From Nocardioides humilatus (GTDB lineage Bacteria > Actinomycetota > Actinomycetes > Propionibacteriales > Nocardioidaceae), in NCBI RefSeq assembly GCF_008373755.1, contig NZ_VUJV01000001.1:1413908-1477907 (forward strand): DNA of 64,000 bases, given 5' to 3'. Positions within the stretch are counted from its first letter, which is position 1. Every line of letters starts with the position of its first letter. Both the position numbers and the translations under genes were made by a program. Below are positions 43,826-51,016 of this stretch, in pieces. Below the pieces are notes generated by a model. That model did no database searches. It worked only from the letters and a program-made list of their open reading frames with translations, and had not been told where the DNA came from.

Positions 43826-43845
43826 AGGTTAACGATCATTAACCT
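43826..43845. promoter_or_regulatory. TetR operator at carboxylase operon
   Basis: AGGTTAACGATCATTAACCT, arms AGGTTAA/TTAACCT. It lies 8 bp before the carboxylase beta start. A near-identical copy sits in front of the TetR gene at 44499 (16 of 20 bases follow one consensus with palindromic changes), so the TetR protein probably controls both. Confidence 0.8.
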
Positions 43846-43896
43846 GGGTGGTCAATCGTGGCTGTGGACAACGACCGCACCGGGTAGCGCCGAGGT

Positions 43897-43910
43897 GTCG
43901 GATATCCGAC
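43897..43910. promoter_or_regulatory. Perfect 14-bp palindrome before Uma2 gene
   Basis: GTCGGATATCCGAC is fully self-complementary and centred about 45 bp before the Uma2-family start. It lies in the divergent region between that gene and the carboxylase operon. No cognate regulator can be named. Confidence 0.5.
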
Positions 43911-43948
43911 GCTCATCTCCATGTCGATTTCTCGGGAGGTAAGTAAAG

Positions 43949-44497
43949 ATGGTTGCCATGAGCACGGAGCTGATCGCAGGACCGTGGACCTACGCGGATC
44001 TCGAGGACCTGCCTGACGACGGCCGGCGCTACGAGATCATCGACGGCCTCCTCATCGTGAACGCCTCTCCGATCCCCGACCACCAAGGCATCGTCCTGTC
44101 GTTGAGCATGCTGCTGCGGGACGCCGCACCCGCCGACGTTCGCGTGCTCCCGGCCCCCATGGACGTCGTCCTGGCCGACGACACGGTGGTCGAGCCCGAC
44201 GTCCTCGTCGCGAGGCGCAGTGACTTCGGGCCGAAGAACCTGCCCGGACCGCCGCTCCTTGCGGTCGAGGTGCTCTCCCCCTCGACCCGGGTCATCGACC
44301 TCAACCTCAAGAAGGAACGCTTCGAGCGGGCCGGCATCCCTTCGTACTGGATCGTCGACCCGGCCGACCTCCACTTCACTGCCTTCGAGCTGGTCGACGG
44401 CCATTACGTGGAGGTCGCGGACCTCGCGGACGGTGACCAGTGGGAGGCGACCCTGCCGTTCCCGGTGACGGTCGTCCCCGCAGAGCTGCGCTACTAG
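43949..44497 (+). CDS. Uma2-family (DUF820) endonuclease-like protein
   Basis: 182 residues. N-terminal MTVEEF-like equivalent WTYADLEDLPDDGRRYEIID, then VVEPDVLVARRSDFG and LLAVEVLSPSTRVIDLNLKK with EVLSPST ... K forming the PD-(D/E)xK-type active site, and YWIVDPADLHFTAFEL. Uma2 proteins are numerous in actinobacteria and cyanobacteria with unknown biological role. GGGAGGT precedes ATG 43949. It sits between the carboxylase operon and its putative TetR regulator. Confidence 0.9.
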   Translation: MVAMSTELIAGPWTYADLEDLPDDGRRYEIIDGLLIVNASPIPDHQGIVLSLSMLLRDAAPADVRVLPAPMDVVLADDTVVEPDVLVARRSDFGPKNLPGPPLLAVEVLSPSTRVIDLNLKKERFERAGIPSYWIVDPADLHFTAFELVDGHYVEVADLADGDQWEATLPFPVTVVPAELRY

Positions 44498-44498
44498 C

Positions 44499-44518
44499 AG
44501 GTGAACGAGCGTTAACCT
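44499..44518. promoter_or_regulatory. TetR operator at regulator's own promoter
   Basis: AGGTGAACGAGCGTTAACCT. Same pattern as the carboxylase operator at 43826 (consensus AGGTnAACGAnCnTTAACCT), 6 bp before the TetR GTG start. Implies autoregulation plus control of the carboxylase operon. Confidence 0.8.
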
Positions 44519-44524
44519 GATCGG

Positions 44525-45088
44525 GTGACCGTCGCCGAGCCCACCCGTCGAGAGCAGATTCTCACCACGGCAGCAGAGCTCTTCGCGGCCCGCGGCTTCC
44601 ACGGCGTCTCGGTCGCCGAGCTCGGCGCTGCCTGCGGCATCTCCGGCCCCGCGCTCTACAAGCACTTCCCCAACAAGCAGGCCGTGCTCGCCGAGATGCT
44701 GGTGTCGATCAGCGAGGAGCTCCTGGCGGTGGGCCGCGCACGGGTCGCAGCAGCGGACGGACCTGCTGCCGCCGTACGGGCTCTGGTCGACTGGCACGTC
44801 GAGTTCGCCCTCGGCCACCGACCGCTGATCATCGTCCAGGACCGCGACTGGGAGTCGCTCCCCGACGAGGCGAGCGCTCAGGTCCGCGCGCTGCAGAGGA
44901 AGTACGTCGACCTGCTCGCCGGCCAGCTCCGCATGTTGCGCCCTGAGCTCGCCAAGCCGACTGCCCACGCTGCCGCTCAAGCGGCGTTCGGCCTCCTCAA
45001 CTCCACCCCCCGCGCCGGCCACGCCATCTCCGACGCCGAGCTCCGCACCCTCCTCGCCTCCATGGCCGTCGCGGCGCTGCGCGCCTAG
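44525..45088 (+). CDS. TetR-family regulator, BkaR-like position
   Basis: 187 residues from GTG 44525. TetR HTH: EQILTTAAELFAARGFHGVS and ELGAACGISGPALYKHFPNK. The ligand domain is all-helical (VRALVDWHVEFALGHRPLII). Placement beside acyl-CoA carboxylase genes mirrors mycobacterial Rv2506 (BkaR), a repressor of a branched-chain keto-acid operon. Shared operators support control of the operon at 38486-43818. The effector is probably an acyl-CoA; that is inference. Confidence 0.9.
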   Translation: MTVAEPTRREQILTTAAELFAARGFHGVSVAELGAACGISGPALYKHFPNKQAVLAEMLVSISEELLAVGRARVAAADGPAAAVRALVDWHVEFALGHRPLIIVQDRDWESLPDEASAQVRALQRKYVDLLAGQLRMLRPELAKPTAHAAAQAAFGLLNSTPRAGHAISDAELRTLLASMAVAALRA

Positions 45089-45090
45089 CC

Positions 45091-45244
45091 CGCGAAGTGT
45101 CGGGGTTGAGCTGACGAAGTGTCAGGGTTGAGCGGTCGAGGTGTCACACCTCGGCACGCCAACATCGACACCTCGTGCGCGCAACCCCGACACTTCGTGC
45201 GCGCAACCCCGACACTTCGCGAGCGCAAGAACGACACTTCGCGG
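45091..45244. repeat. Tandem and inverted repeat block
   Basis: Seven related units built on CGAAGTGTCGGGGTTG. Three are in this orientation (45091-45110, about 45113-45133, about 45135-45145) and four are in reverse complement (AACCCCGACACTTCG and variants, from about 45161 to 45244) joined by TGCGCGCGC-like spacers. The block fills the whole gap between the convergent TetR and crotonase genes. It could fold into a long stem and end transcription from both sides. Confidence 0.85.
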
Positions 45245-46006
45245 CTAGAAGGCGCCCCCGCGGCCGGCGCCGTCGCGGAAGCGGGCGGCGCCGCTCATCG
45301 CCTCCAACAGGGAGCGGCCGCCGTGGACCCACTCGACGTCGAGGGCGCGGTCGATCGGCAACCCATGCTGTTCGTACGACGACAGGCGGTCCTGCTGCAT
45401 ACAGGTCTGTGGGAACGCGGCGATCTGCCCGGCCAGCGCGATCGCCTCGTCGAGCGCGGCGCCGGGGGCGCTGACCCGGTTGGCCAAGCCCATCCGTAGG
45501 GCTTCGTCGGCACCGACCCCGCGTCCGGTCAGGATCAGGTCGAGCGCGTGGGACTGCCCGATGAGCCGGGGCAGTCGGATCGTGCCGCCGTCGATCAGCG
45601 GCACACCCCAACGGCGGCAGTAGACGCCGAACACCGCGTCGGGGTCAGCGACCCGGAGGTCGCACCACACGGCGAGCTCGAGCCCACCGGCGACGGCATG
45701 GCCCTCCACGGCAGCGATGACCGGCTTCGACAGCAGCAGCCGCGACGGACCCATCGGGCCGGGGCCGTGGGTGCCCGGAGGGTCGGCCTTCATGGTCCCG
45801 GCCGAGACCGCCTTGAGGTCGGCGCCGGCACAAAACGTGCCGCCGGCACCCGTGAGTACGGCGACCGAGGCCGACGGGTCGGCGTCGAAGGCGAGGAACG
45901 CGTCGTACAGCGCTTGGGCGTGCTCGGTGTCCACCGCGTTGCGGACGTCGGGGCGGTTGATCGTGACGACCGTGACCGCGCCCTCGCGGGAGACGTCGAT
46001 GCTCAT
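45245..46006 (-). CDS. Enoyl-CoA hydratase/isomerase family protein
   Basis: 253-residue crotonase-fold enzyme. CoA/oxyanion region TGAGGTFCAGADLKAV and AVEGHAVAGGLELAVWCDLR; the usual first catalytic Glu region reads WGVPLIDGGTIRLPRLIG, where an Asp-Gly replaces the canonical Glu-containing segment, so hydratase chemistry is uncertain. Its ATG overlaps the upstream acyl-CoA dehydrogenase stop (ATGA). Third gene of a coupled operon. Confidence 0.88.
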   Translation of the reverse strand: MSIDVSREGAVTVVTINRPDVRNAVDTEHAQALYDAFLAFDADPSASVAVLTGAGGTFCAGADLKAVSAGTMKADPPGTHGPGPMGPSRLLLSKPVIAAVEGHAVAGGLELAVWCDLRVADPDAVFGVYCRRWGVPLIDGGTIRLPRLIGQSHALDLILTGRGVGADEALRMGLANRVSAPGAALDEAIALAGQIAAFPQTCMQQDRLSSYEQHGLPIDRALDVEWVHGGRSLLEAMSGAARFRDGAGRGGAF

Positions 46007-47646
46007 CCGGCGAACCCGGTCGCCGTGCGCTCGAGGATCGGCGCCAGGTCGAGCCCGGCCGGCAGCGTGCCGAAGGCACCACCCCAGTCGCGCCCGAGCC
46101 GCGACGCGCAGAAGGCGTCGGCGACAGCAGACGGGGCGTGCCGCAGCAGCTGCGAGCCCTGGAAGACCAGGGCCATCAGCTCCACGATCCGCCGCGCGCG
46201 CAGCTGGATGTCGTCGAAGGAGGTGAGCTCCTTCTTGAGCTGGTCGACCGCGTCGTCGTAGCGCGCGTCGACGCCGACGGCCAGGTCGAGCTCGCCAAAA
46301 AAGGCGTCGAGCGTGTGCGGCTCGCGGGCGATCGCGCGCAGCGCGTCGAGCGCGGCGACGTTGCCCGAGCCCTCCCAGATGGAGAGGAGCGGCAGCTCGC
46401 GGTAGATCCGCGCCAGGTCGAAGTCCTCGATGTAGCCGTTGCCGCCGAGGCACTCGAGCGCCTCGCCCGCGGCGATGGGAGCGCGCTTGCAGACGTAGTA
46501 CTTCGTCACGGCCAGCGCGATCCGCCGCAGCGCGGCCTCGCCCTCGTCGCCCCGGATCGCGCGGTCGTTGGCTCCGGCCAGCCGCAGCATCGCGGTGGTC
46601 GCGGCCTCGGACTCGACCTGGAGGTCGGCGAGCACGTTGCGCATCGCGGGCTGGTCGATGAGCAGCTCGCCGAAGGCCGACCGGTGCCGCGCGTGGTGCG
46701 CGGCCATCGCGACCGCGGTGCGCATGCCCGCCGACGAGCCGATGACGCAGTCGAGCCGGGTCATGTTGACCATCTCGACGATGGTCCGCACCCCGCGCCC
46801 CTCCTCGCCGACCAGCCAGCCGACCGCGGCGTCGTACTCAATCTCCGACGACGCGTTGGACTTGTTGCCGAGCTTGTCCTTGAGCCGGACGAAGCGCATC
46901 GCGTTGGGTTCGCCGCCGGGCAGGATCCGCGGCACCAGGAAGCACGTCACTCCGGCCGGCGTCTGCGCCAGCGTCAGGAACATGTCCGACATCGGCGCCG
47001 AGGTGAACCACTTGTGGCCCCGCAGCACGTAGGTGCCGTCGGCCTGGCGAGTAGCCGTCGTCGTGTTGGCCCGGACGTCGGACCCACCCTGCTTCTCGGT
47101 CATCGACATGCCGGCGATCAGCCCGCCCTTGGTGGCAGGGTCGCGAAGGCCGAAGTCGTAGACCCGGTTGGTCAGCAGCGGCTCGAACTGCGCGGCCAGC
47201 TCGGGGTTGGCGCGCAGCGCCGGTACGACGGCGTAGGTCATGGAGATCGGGCAACCGTGACCGGCGTCGACCGACCACACCATGAACTTCGCGGCCCGCG
47301 CGACGTGCGCGCCAGGACGGTCGTCGGCCCAGGGCGCCCCGTGCAGACCGTGGGAGACGGCGGTCTCCATGAGCTGGTGGTACGCCGGCACGTACTCCAC
47401 CTCGTCGACGCGATGCCCGTAGCGGTCATGGGTGAGGAGACGCGGCGGCACCCGCTCGGCAAGGCGACCCAAGGCCTGCGCCTCCGCGGTGCCGGCCAGC
47501 CGGCCGAGCTCGTCGATCTCGGGCAGCGCCCAGCCGGCACCCTCCCGCTCGACACCCTCGCGCAGCACCGGATCGGCGGCGGTGTTGTGGCCCACCAGCG
47601 GCGGGACCTGGTTGAAGACCTCGTGCGTCTTGGTCATGTCACTCAT
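46003..47646 (-). CDS. AidB-type acyl-CoA dehydrogenase
   Basis: 547 residues, longer than usual (about 380-400) and matching the AidB/DNA-alkylation-response branch. FAD-binding and substrate segments: GMSMTEKQGGSDVRANTT, GHKWFTSAPMSDMFLTLAQT, ECLGGNGYIEDFDLARIYRE and SIWEGSGNVAALDALR. N-terminal ~180 residues (THEVFNQVPPLVGHNT) are typical of AidB proteins. Coupled by ATGA overlaps to crotonase genes on both sides, which favours a catabolic acyl-CoA role over DNA repair here. Confidence 0.92.
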   Translation of the reverse strand: MSDMTKTHEVFNQVPPLVGHNTAADPVLREGVEREGAGWALPEIDELGRLAGTAEAQALGRLAERVPPRLLTHDRYGHRVDEVEYVPAYHQLMETAVSHGLHGAPWADDRPGAHVARAAKFMVWSVDAGHGCPISMTYAVVPALRANPELAAQFEPLLTNRVYDFGLRDPATKGGLIAGMSMTEKQGGSDVRANTTTATRQADGTYVLRGHKWFTSAPMSDMFLTLAQTPAGVTCFLVPRILPGGEPNAMRFVRLKDKLGNKSNASSEIEYDAAVGWLVGEEGRGVRTIVEMVNMTRLDCVIGSSAGMRTAVAMAAHHARHRSAFGELLIDQPAMRNVLADLQVESEAATTAMLRLAGANDRAIRGDEGEAALRRIALAVTKYYVCKRAPIAAGEALECLGGNGYIEDFDLARIYRELPLLSIWEGSGNVAALDALRAIAREPHTLDAFFGELDLAVGVDARYDDAVDQLKKELTSFDDIQLRARRIVELMALVFQGSQLLRHAPSAVADAFCASRLGRDWGGAFGTLPAGLDLAPILERTATGFAG

Positions 47647-48581
47647 CCCTTGTTCGTGGAGGGTCCGAAGTCGTCGTAGGGAGCGCCGTCGCGCTCCTGC
47701 ACGGCCTGCTTGAAGCCGACCTCCATCGCGCGCTCGGCGAAGGAGTAGCCCTCCCGGGTGTGCCGGGAGATCCCGTCGAAGACGGTGCTGATCATCTGGC
47801 TCTGCTGGACCCCCTGAGCCAGCAGCGCGGAGTTGAGGGCGAGCTTGACCATCATCAGCTGGTTGAGCGGCATCGCGGCGATCCGCTGCATGAGGTTCTC
47901 GGTGCGCTCGTCGAGGTCCTCGGGCTCGGGCGCCTCGATCGCGAGTCCCCACTCCGCGGCCTCGCGGCCCGACAGGCAGTCACCGGTGAGGAGCAACCGC
48001 TTCGCGCGCTGGTCGCCGAGCCGGTGCGCCCACATCCCGGCGCTCGGCACGCCCCACACCCGGGTGGGCGGGTAGCCGATCTTGGCGTCGGCGGCGATGA
48101 CGATCTGGTCGCAGTGCAGCGCGATGTCGGTGCCGCCCGCGACGCAGAAGCCGTGGATCTTCGCGACCGTCGGCTTGTTGGCGTGGAGCAGCGACGCGTA
48201 GCCCTTCGTGAAGCGGCTCATCATCGCGTAGTCGACCATCGGGTCCCACTGCTTCGACGGGTCGTGGTTGGGGATCGCCTGCTCGGCGAACGCGCCGAGG
48301 TCGTAGCCGCCGCAGAAGCCCTTGCCCCGCCCGCTCACCACGATCACGTGCACCCGTGGATCACGGTCGGCCCGCTCGACCGCGGCCGCAATGTCGAACG
48401 GTGTGTCGGTGGTGATCGCGTTGCCGTGCTCGGGCCGGTTGAAGGTCAGCCGCGCGACCCGGCCGTCGACCTCGTAGGTGAGCGTCGCGTAATCGGCCGC
48501 GGTGTCGTCGGCGGGCATGCCGGCGTACGGCGAGTCGGGCCCCTCGTGCGCAGGGCGGCGCCAGGGCGCTGGTTCTGCCAT
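47643..48581 (-). CDS. Enoyl-CoA hydratase-family protein, long N-terminus
   Basis: 312 residues. Crotonase core: VARLTFNRPEHGNAITTDTP, VIVVSGRGKGFCGGYDLGAF and KIHGFCVAGGTDIALHCDQI. About 30 extra N-terminal residues (AEPAPWRRPAHEGPDSPYAG) precede the core. First gene of the acyl-CoA operon. Its start codon is preceded at 4 nt by the string CTGTAACGTCCC, which also stands before the SDR gene at 50173. Substrate unknown. Confidence 0.9.
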   Translation of the reverse strand: MAEPAPWRRPAHEGPDSPYAGMPADDTAADYATLTYEVDGRVARLTFNRPEHGNAITTDTPFDIAAAVERADRDPRVHVIVVSGRGKGFCGGYDLGAFAEQAIPNHDPSKQWDPMVDYAMMSRFTKGYASLLHANKPTVAKIHGFCVAGGTDIALHCDQIVIAADAKIGYPPTRVWGVPSAGMWAHRLGDQRAKRLLLTGDCLSGREAAEWGLAIEAPEPEDLDERTENLMQRIAAMPLNQLMMVKLALNSALLAQGVQQSQMISTVFDGISRHTREGYSFAERAMEVGFKQAVQERDGAPYDDFGPSTNKG

Positions 48582-48585
48582 GCCC

Positions 48586-48626
48586 GGGACGTTACAGTTT
48601 GTCTAACAGTTGTGTCTAGATCTGTA
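48586..48626. promoter_or_regulatory. Divergent control region of crotonase operon and PaaX-1
   Basis: Contains CTGTAACGTCCC (minus strand, 48586-48597), TGTCTAACA (48600-48608) and TAGATCTGTA (48617-48626). All three strings recur in the region 50124-50167 before the SDR gene. GTTACAG ... CTGTAGC form an outer inverted pair. Likely binding sites of the PaaX-like regulators. Confidence 0.65.
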
Positions 48627-48645
48627 GCATGAAAGAGTTCTGCCC

Positions 48646-49359
48646 ATGGAGGTCCTGAAGCCGCTGCCCGCGCGCTCGGTCGTCCTCTCGCTGCTCCTCG
48701 GCTCCCACCCCGACCGGATGTCGCCCGCCCAGGTGACCCGCGCCGGCGAGCACTTCGGGATCCCCGCCCCGACCCTCCGGGTCGCACTGACGCGCGCCGT
48801 CGCAGCCGGCGACCTGCGCCGAGTCGACGGCGACTACGTCCTCGGCGAGCGGCTCGTCGCGCGCCAGCGCCACCAGGACGAGGCGGTCGAGGACGCCGCG
48901 ACGGCGTGGGACGGCACCTGGGAGATGGCCGTCATCGTCGTCACCGGACGGTCAGGCAGCGACCGGGCCGCCCTCCGCGACGGCCTCACCGCTGCTCGCC
49001 TGGCCGAGCTCCGCGAGGGCGTGTGGACCCGTCCCGCCAACCTGCGGCGTGCTCCCACCTACGCCGAGGACAGCGTCCTCACGACCTTCCGATCACGCCC
49101 CGACGGCGATCCGGCTGCACTCGCGGCCGACCTCTGGGACCTCCGGGGATGGGTCCGCGAGGGAGAACAGCTGCTTCGCCAGGTCGAGGACACGACCGAG
49201 CCGGCGCCCCGCCTCGCGGTCGCGGCCCACGTCGTACGCCACCTCACGCGCGACCCGCTGCTGCCCCGCAAGCTGCTCCCGGCCGACTGGCCGGGCGCCG
49301 ACCTGCGCGCGGCCTACGCGACCTACCAGGCCGAGCTGCGGGAGATGGCCATCACCTGA
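48646..49359 (+). CDS. PaaX-like regulator 1
   Basis: 237 residues. Segment SVVLSLLLGSHPDRMSPAQV and APTLRVALTRAVAAGDLRRV is the PaaX winged helix; the middle AELREGVWTRPANL and the C-terminal DPLLPRKLLPADWPGADLR are hallmark PaaX-family segments. PaaX proteins repress phenylacetate/acyl-CoA catabolic genes and respond to CoA thioesters. It is divergent from the crotonase operon and converges, with an 8-bp overlap, on a paralogue. Confidence 0.9.
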   Translation: MEVLKPLPARSVVLSLLLGSHPDRMSPAQVTRAGEHFGIPAPTLRVALTRAVAAGDLRRVDGDYVLGERLVARQRHQDEAVEDAATAWDGTWEMAVIVVTGRSGSDRAALRDGLTAARLAELREGVWTRPANLRRAPTYAEDSVLTTFRSRPDGDPAALAADLWDLRGWVREGEQLLRQVEDTTEPAPRLAVAAHVVRHLTRDPLLPRKLLPADWPGADLRAAYATYQAELREMAIT

Positions 49360-50071
49360 GGTCACCGCGCAGCTCGTTGATCCAGACACGGGAGGCGAGG
49401 TGGGCCTCGCGCAGCTCGTCGGCCGGCCAGTCGGCTGGCAGCAGCTCGGTCGGGAGCAACGGATCCTTAAGGAGGTGACTGACCGAGGTGGCGCACGCGG
49501 TGAACCGGACGACCACATCGTCGGTGCGGGTTGCCTCGAGCAGCGCCCGCCCGCGGCGCGCCCAGCCGTCGAGGTCCCACAGGCGCGCGACCAGGTCGGA
49601 AGCCTCGGCGGCCGGCGAGGCGACGAACCGCTCGACGACGGCATCGACCCCAGCAGGCAGTTCGAGCCGCAGGTTCGCCGGCCGCGTCCACACCCCCTCG
49701 CGCAGCTCGGCCAGCCGCAGGTCGGTCAGCGCCGTCCGCAGCTCGGCGCGCTCCGCAGCAGAGCGCCCGGTCGCCGTCACGACGACCATGTCCCAGCGCC
49801 CGCGCCAGGCGATCGTCCGGGGCCGGATCGACGCCTCCTGGCGCAGCTGCCGGGCGAGCAACCGGTCCGACAGCGCGAAGCGTCCCTCCTCGTCCCGCAC
49901 GACGTCGCCGGCCCCGGCCATCCGCGACAGGGCGACCCGGACGGTCGGTTCGGAGACGCCCACGACGGACGCGGTGGCGACGAGCTCACGCGCCGAGAGG
50001 CTCGGGGAGTCGGCGCCCAGCAGCAGGCTGAGGAGCGTGGAGCGTGCGGAGACGGGCTTGAGGGTCGACAT
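49352..50071 (-). CDS. PaaX-like regulator 2
   Basis: 239 residues from ATG 50071. Clearly paralogous to regulator 1: STLLSLLLGADSPSLSARE, EPTVRVALSRMAGAGDVVRD, AELREGVWTRPANLRL and DPLLPTELLPADWPADELRE. The tail-to-tail inverted duplication places each regulator divergent from one enzyme gene (crotonase operon or SDR). Probably acts on the region 50072-50172. Confidence 0.9.
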   Translation of the reverse strand: MSTLKPVSARSTLLSLLLGADSPSLSARELVATASVVGVSEPTVRVALSRMAGAGDVVRDEEGRFALSDRLLARQLRQEASIRPRTIAWRGRWDMVVVTATGRSAAERAELRTALTDLRLAELREGVWTRPANLRLELPAGVDAVVERFVASPAAEASDLVARLWDLDGWARRGRALLEATRTDDVVVRFTACATSVSHLLKDPLLPTELLPADWPADELREAHLASRVWINELRGDLR

Positions 50072-50123
50072 CGACCACCATGTTACGCATCTCTGACAGC
50101 CGCAGCGAGAACGTTGTGATCTA

Positions 50124-50167
50124 TGTCTAACACCATTGGCACGGCCGTCGTAGATCTGTAACGTCCC
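50124..50167. promoter_or_regulatory. Divergent control region of PaaX-2 and SDR gene
   Basis: TGTCTAACA (50124-50132), TAGATCTGTA (50151-50160) and CTGTAACGTCCC (50156-50167), strings shared with 48586-48626. Spacing between the first two is 27 bp here and 17 bp there, a difference of 10 bp, about one DNA turn. Confidence 0.65.
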
Positions 50168-50172
50168 CGGAC

Positions 50173-51009
50173 ATGACCACATCGCAGATCCTCGCCGGCC
50201 GCACCATGATCATGTCCGGCGGCAGCCGGGGCATCGGGCTCGCGATCGGCATCGCCGCCGCGCGGCAGGGGGCCAACGTCGTACTCCTCGCGAAGACCGA
50301 CGTCCCCGACCCCCGCCTTCCCGGCACGATCCACACGGCAGCCGCAGAGATCGAGGCCGCCGGCGGCCAGGCCTTCGCCGTGGTCGGCGACGTGCGCGAC
50401 GAGGAGTCGGTCGAGCGCGCTGTGGCCCAGGCGGTCGAGCGCTTCGGCGGCATCGACATCTGCGTCAACAACGCCTCCGCCATCGCGCTGGCGTCGACCG
50501 AGGAGCTGCCGGTCAAGCGCTTCGACCTGATGACGTCGATCCAGCTGCGCGGCACCTACCTGCTCACCCGCGCCTGCCTCCCCCACCTGCGCGAGGGCAC
50601 CAACCCGCACGTCCTGTCGCTGTCGCCGCCGCTCAACATGTCCCCGCAGTGGCTCGGCGCCCACCCGGCCTACACGCTGGCCAAGTACGGCATGTCGCTG
50701 CTGACCCTCGGCTGGGCCGCGGAGTACGCCGAGCACGGCGTCGCCGCCAACTGCCTGTGGCCCGAGACCCTGATCGCGACCGCTGCCGTGCAGAACCTGC
50801 TCGGCGGCGACGCCGCGGTCGGCAAGGCCCGCACGCCCGAGGTCGTCGCCGACGCCGCGGTCGAGATCCTCACCCGACCCTCACGCGAGTGCACCGGCAA
50901 CACCTTCATCGACGTCGACGTGCTGCGCGAGGCCGGCGTCACCGACCTGAGTCAGTACGGCGGCACGGGCACCCTCGAGTACGACATCTTCGTCGACCCG
51001 CCTGCCTGA
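50173..51009 (+). CDS. Short-chain dehydrogenase, HSDL2-like
   Basis: 278 residues. NAD(P) motif IMSGGSRGIGLAIGIAAARQ, the NNAS motif CVNNASAIA, and the active-site YTLAKYGMSLLTLGWAAEYA with Tyr-x3-Lys. The unusual catalytic Ser context LSLSPPLNMSPQWLG is typical of the HSDL2/fatty-acid SDR branch. Probably acts on a hydroxyacyl or lipid substrate under PaaX-type control. Confidence 0.92.
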   Translation: MTTSQILAGRTMIMSGGSRGIGLAIGIAAARQGANVVLLAKTDVPDPRLPGTIHTAAAEIEAAGGQAFAVVGDVRDEESVERAVAQAVERFGGIDICVNNASAIALASTEELPVKRFDLMTSIQLRGTYLLTRACLPHLREGTNPHVLSLSPPLNMSPQWLGAHPAYTLAKYGMSLLTLGWAAEYAEHGVAANCLWPETLIATAAVQNLLGGDAAVGKARTPEVVADAAVEILTRPSRECTGNTFIDVDVLREAGVTDLSQYGGTGTLEYDIFVDPPA

Positions 51010-51016
51010 GCAGAGC

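Noticed and set aside
45091-45244. CRISPR array
   Set aside because: Units occur in both orientations with 5-10 nt spacers and no cas genes; inconsistent with CRISPR.
46003-47646. AidB as DNA-alkylation repair gene
   Set aside because: Although it belongs to the AidB branch, the operon context of two crotonases favours acyl-CoA catabolism.
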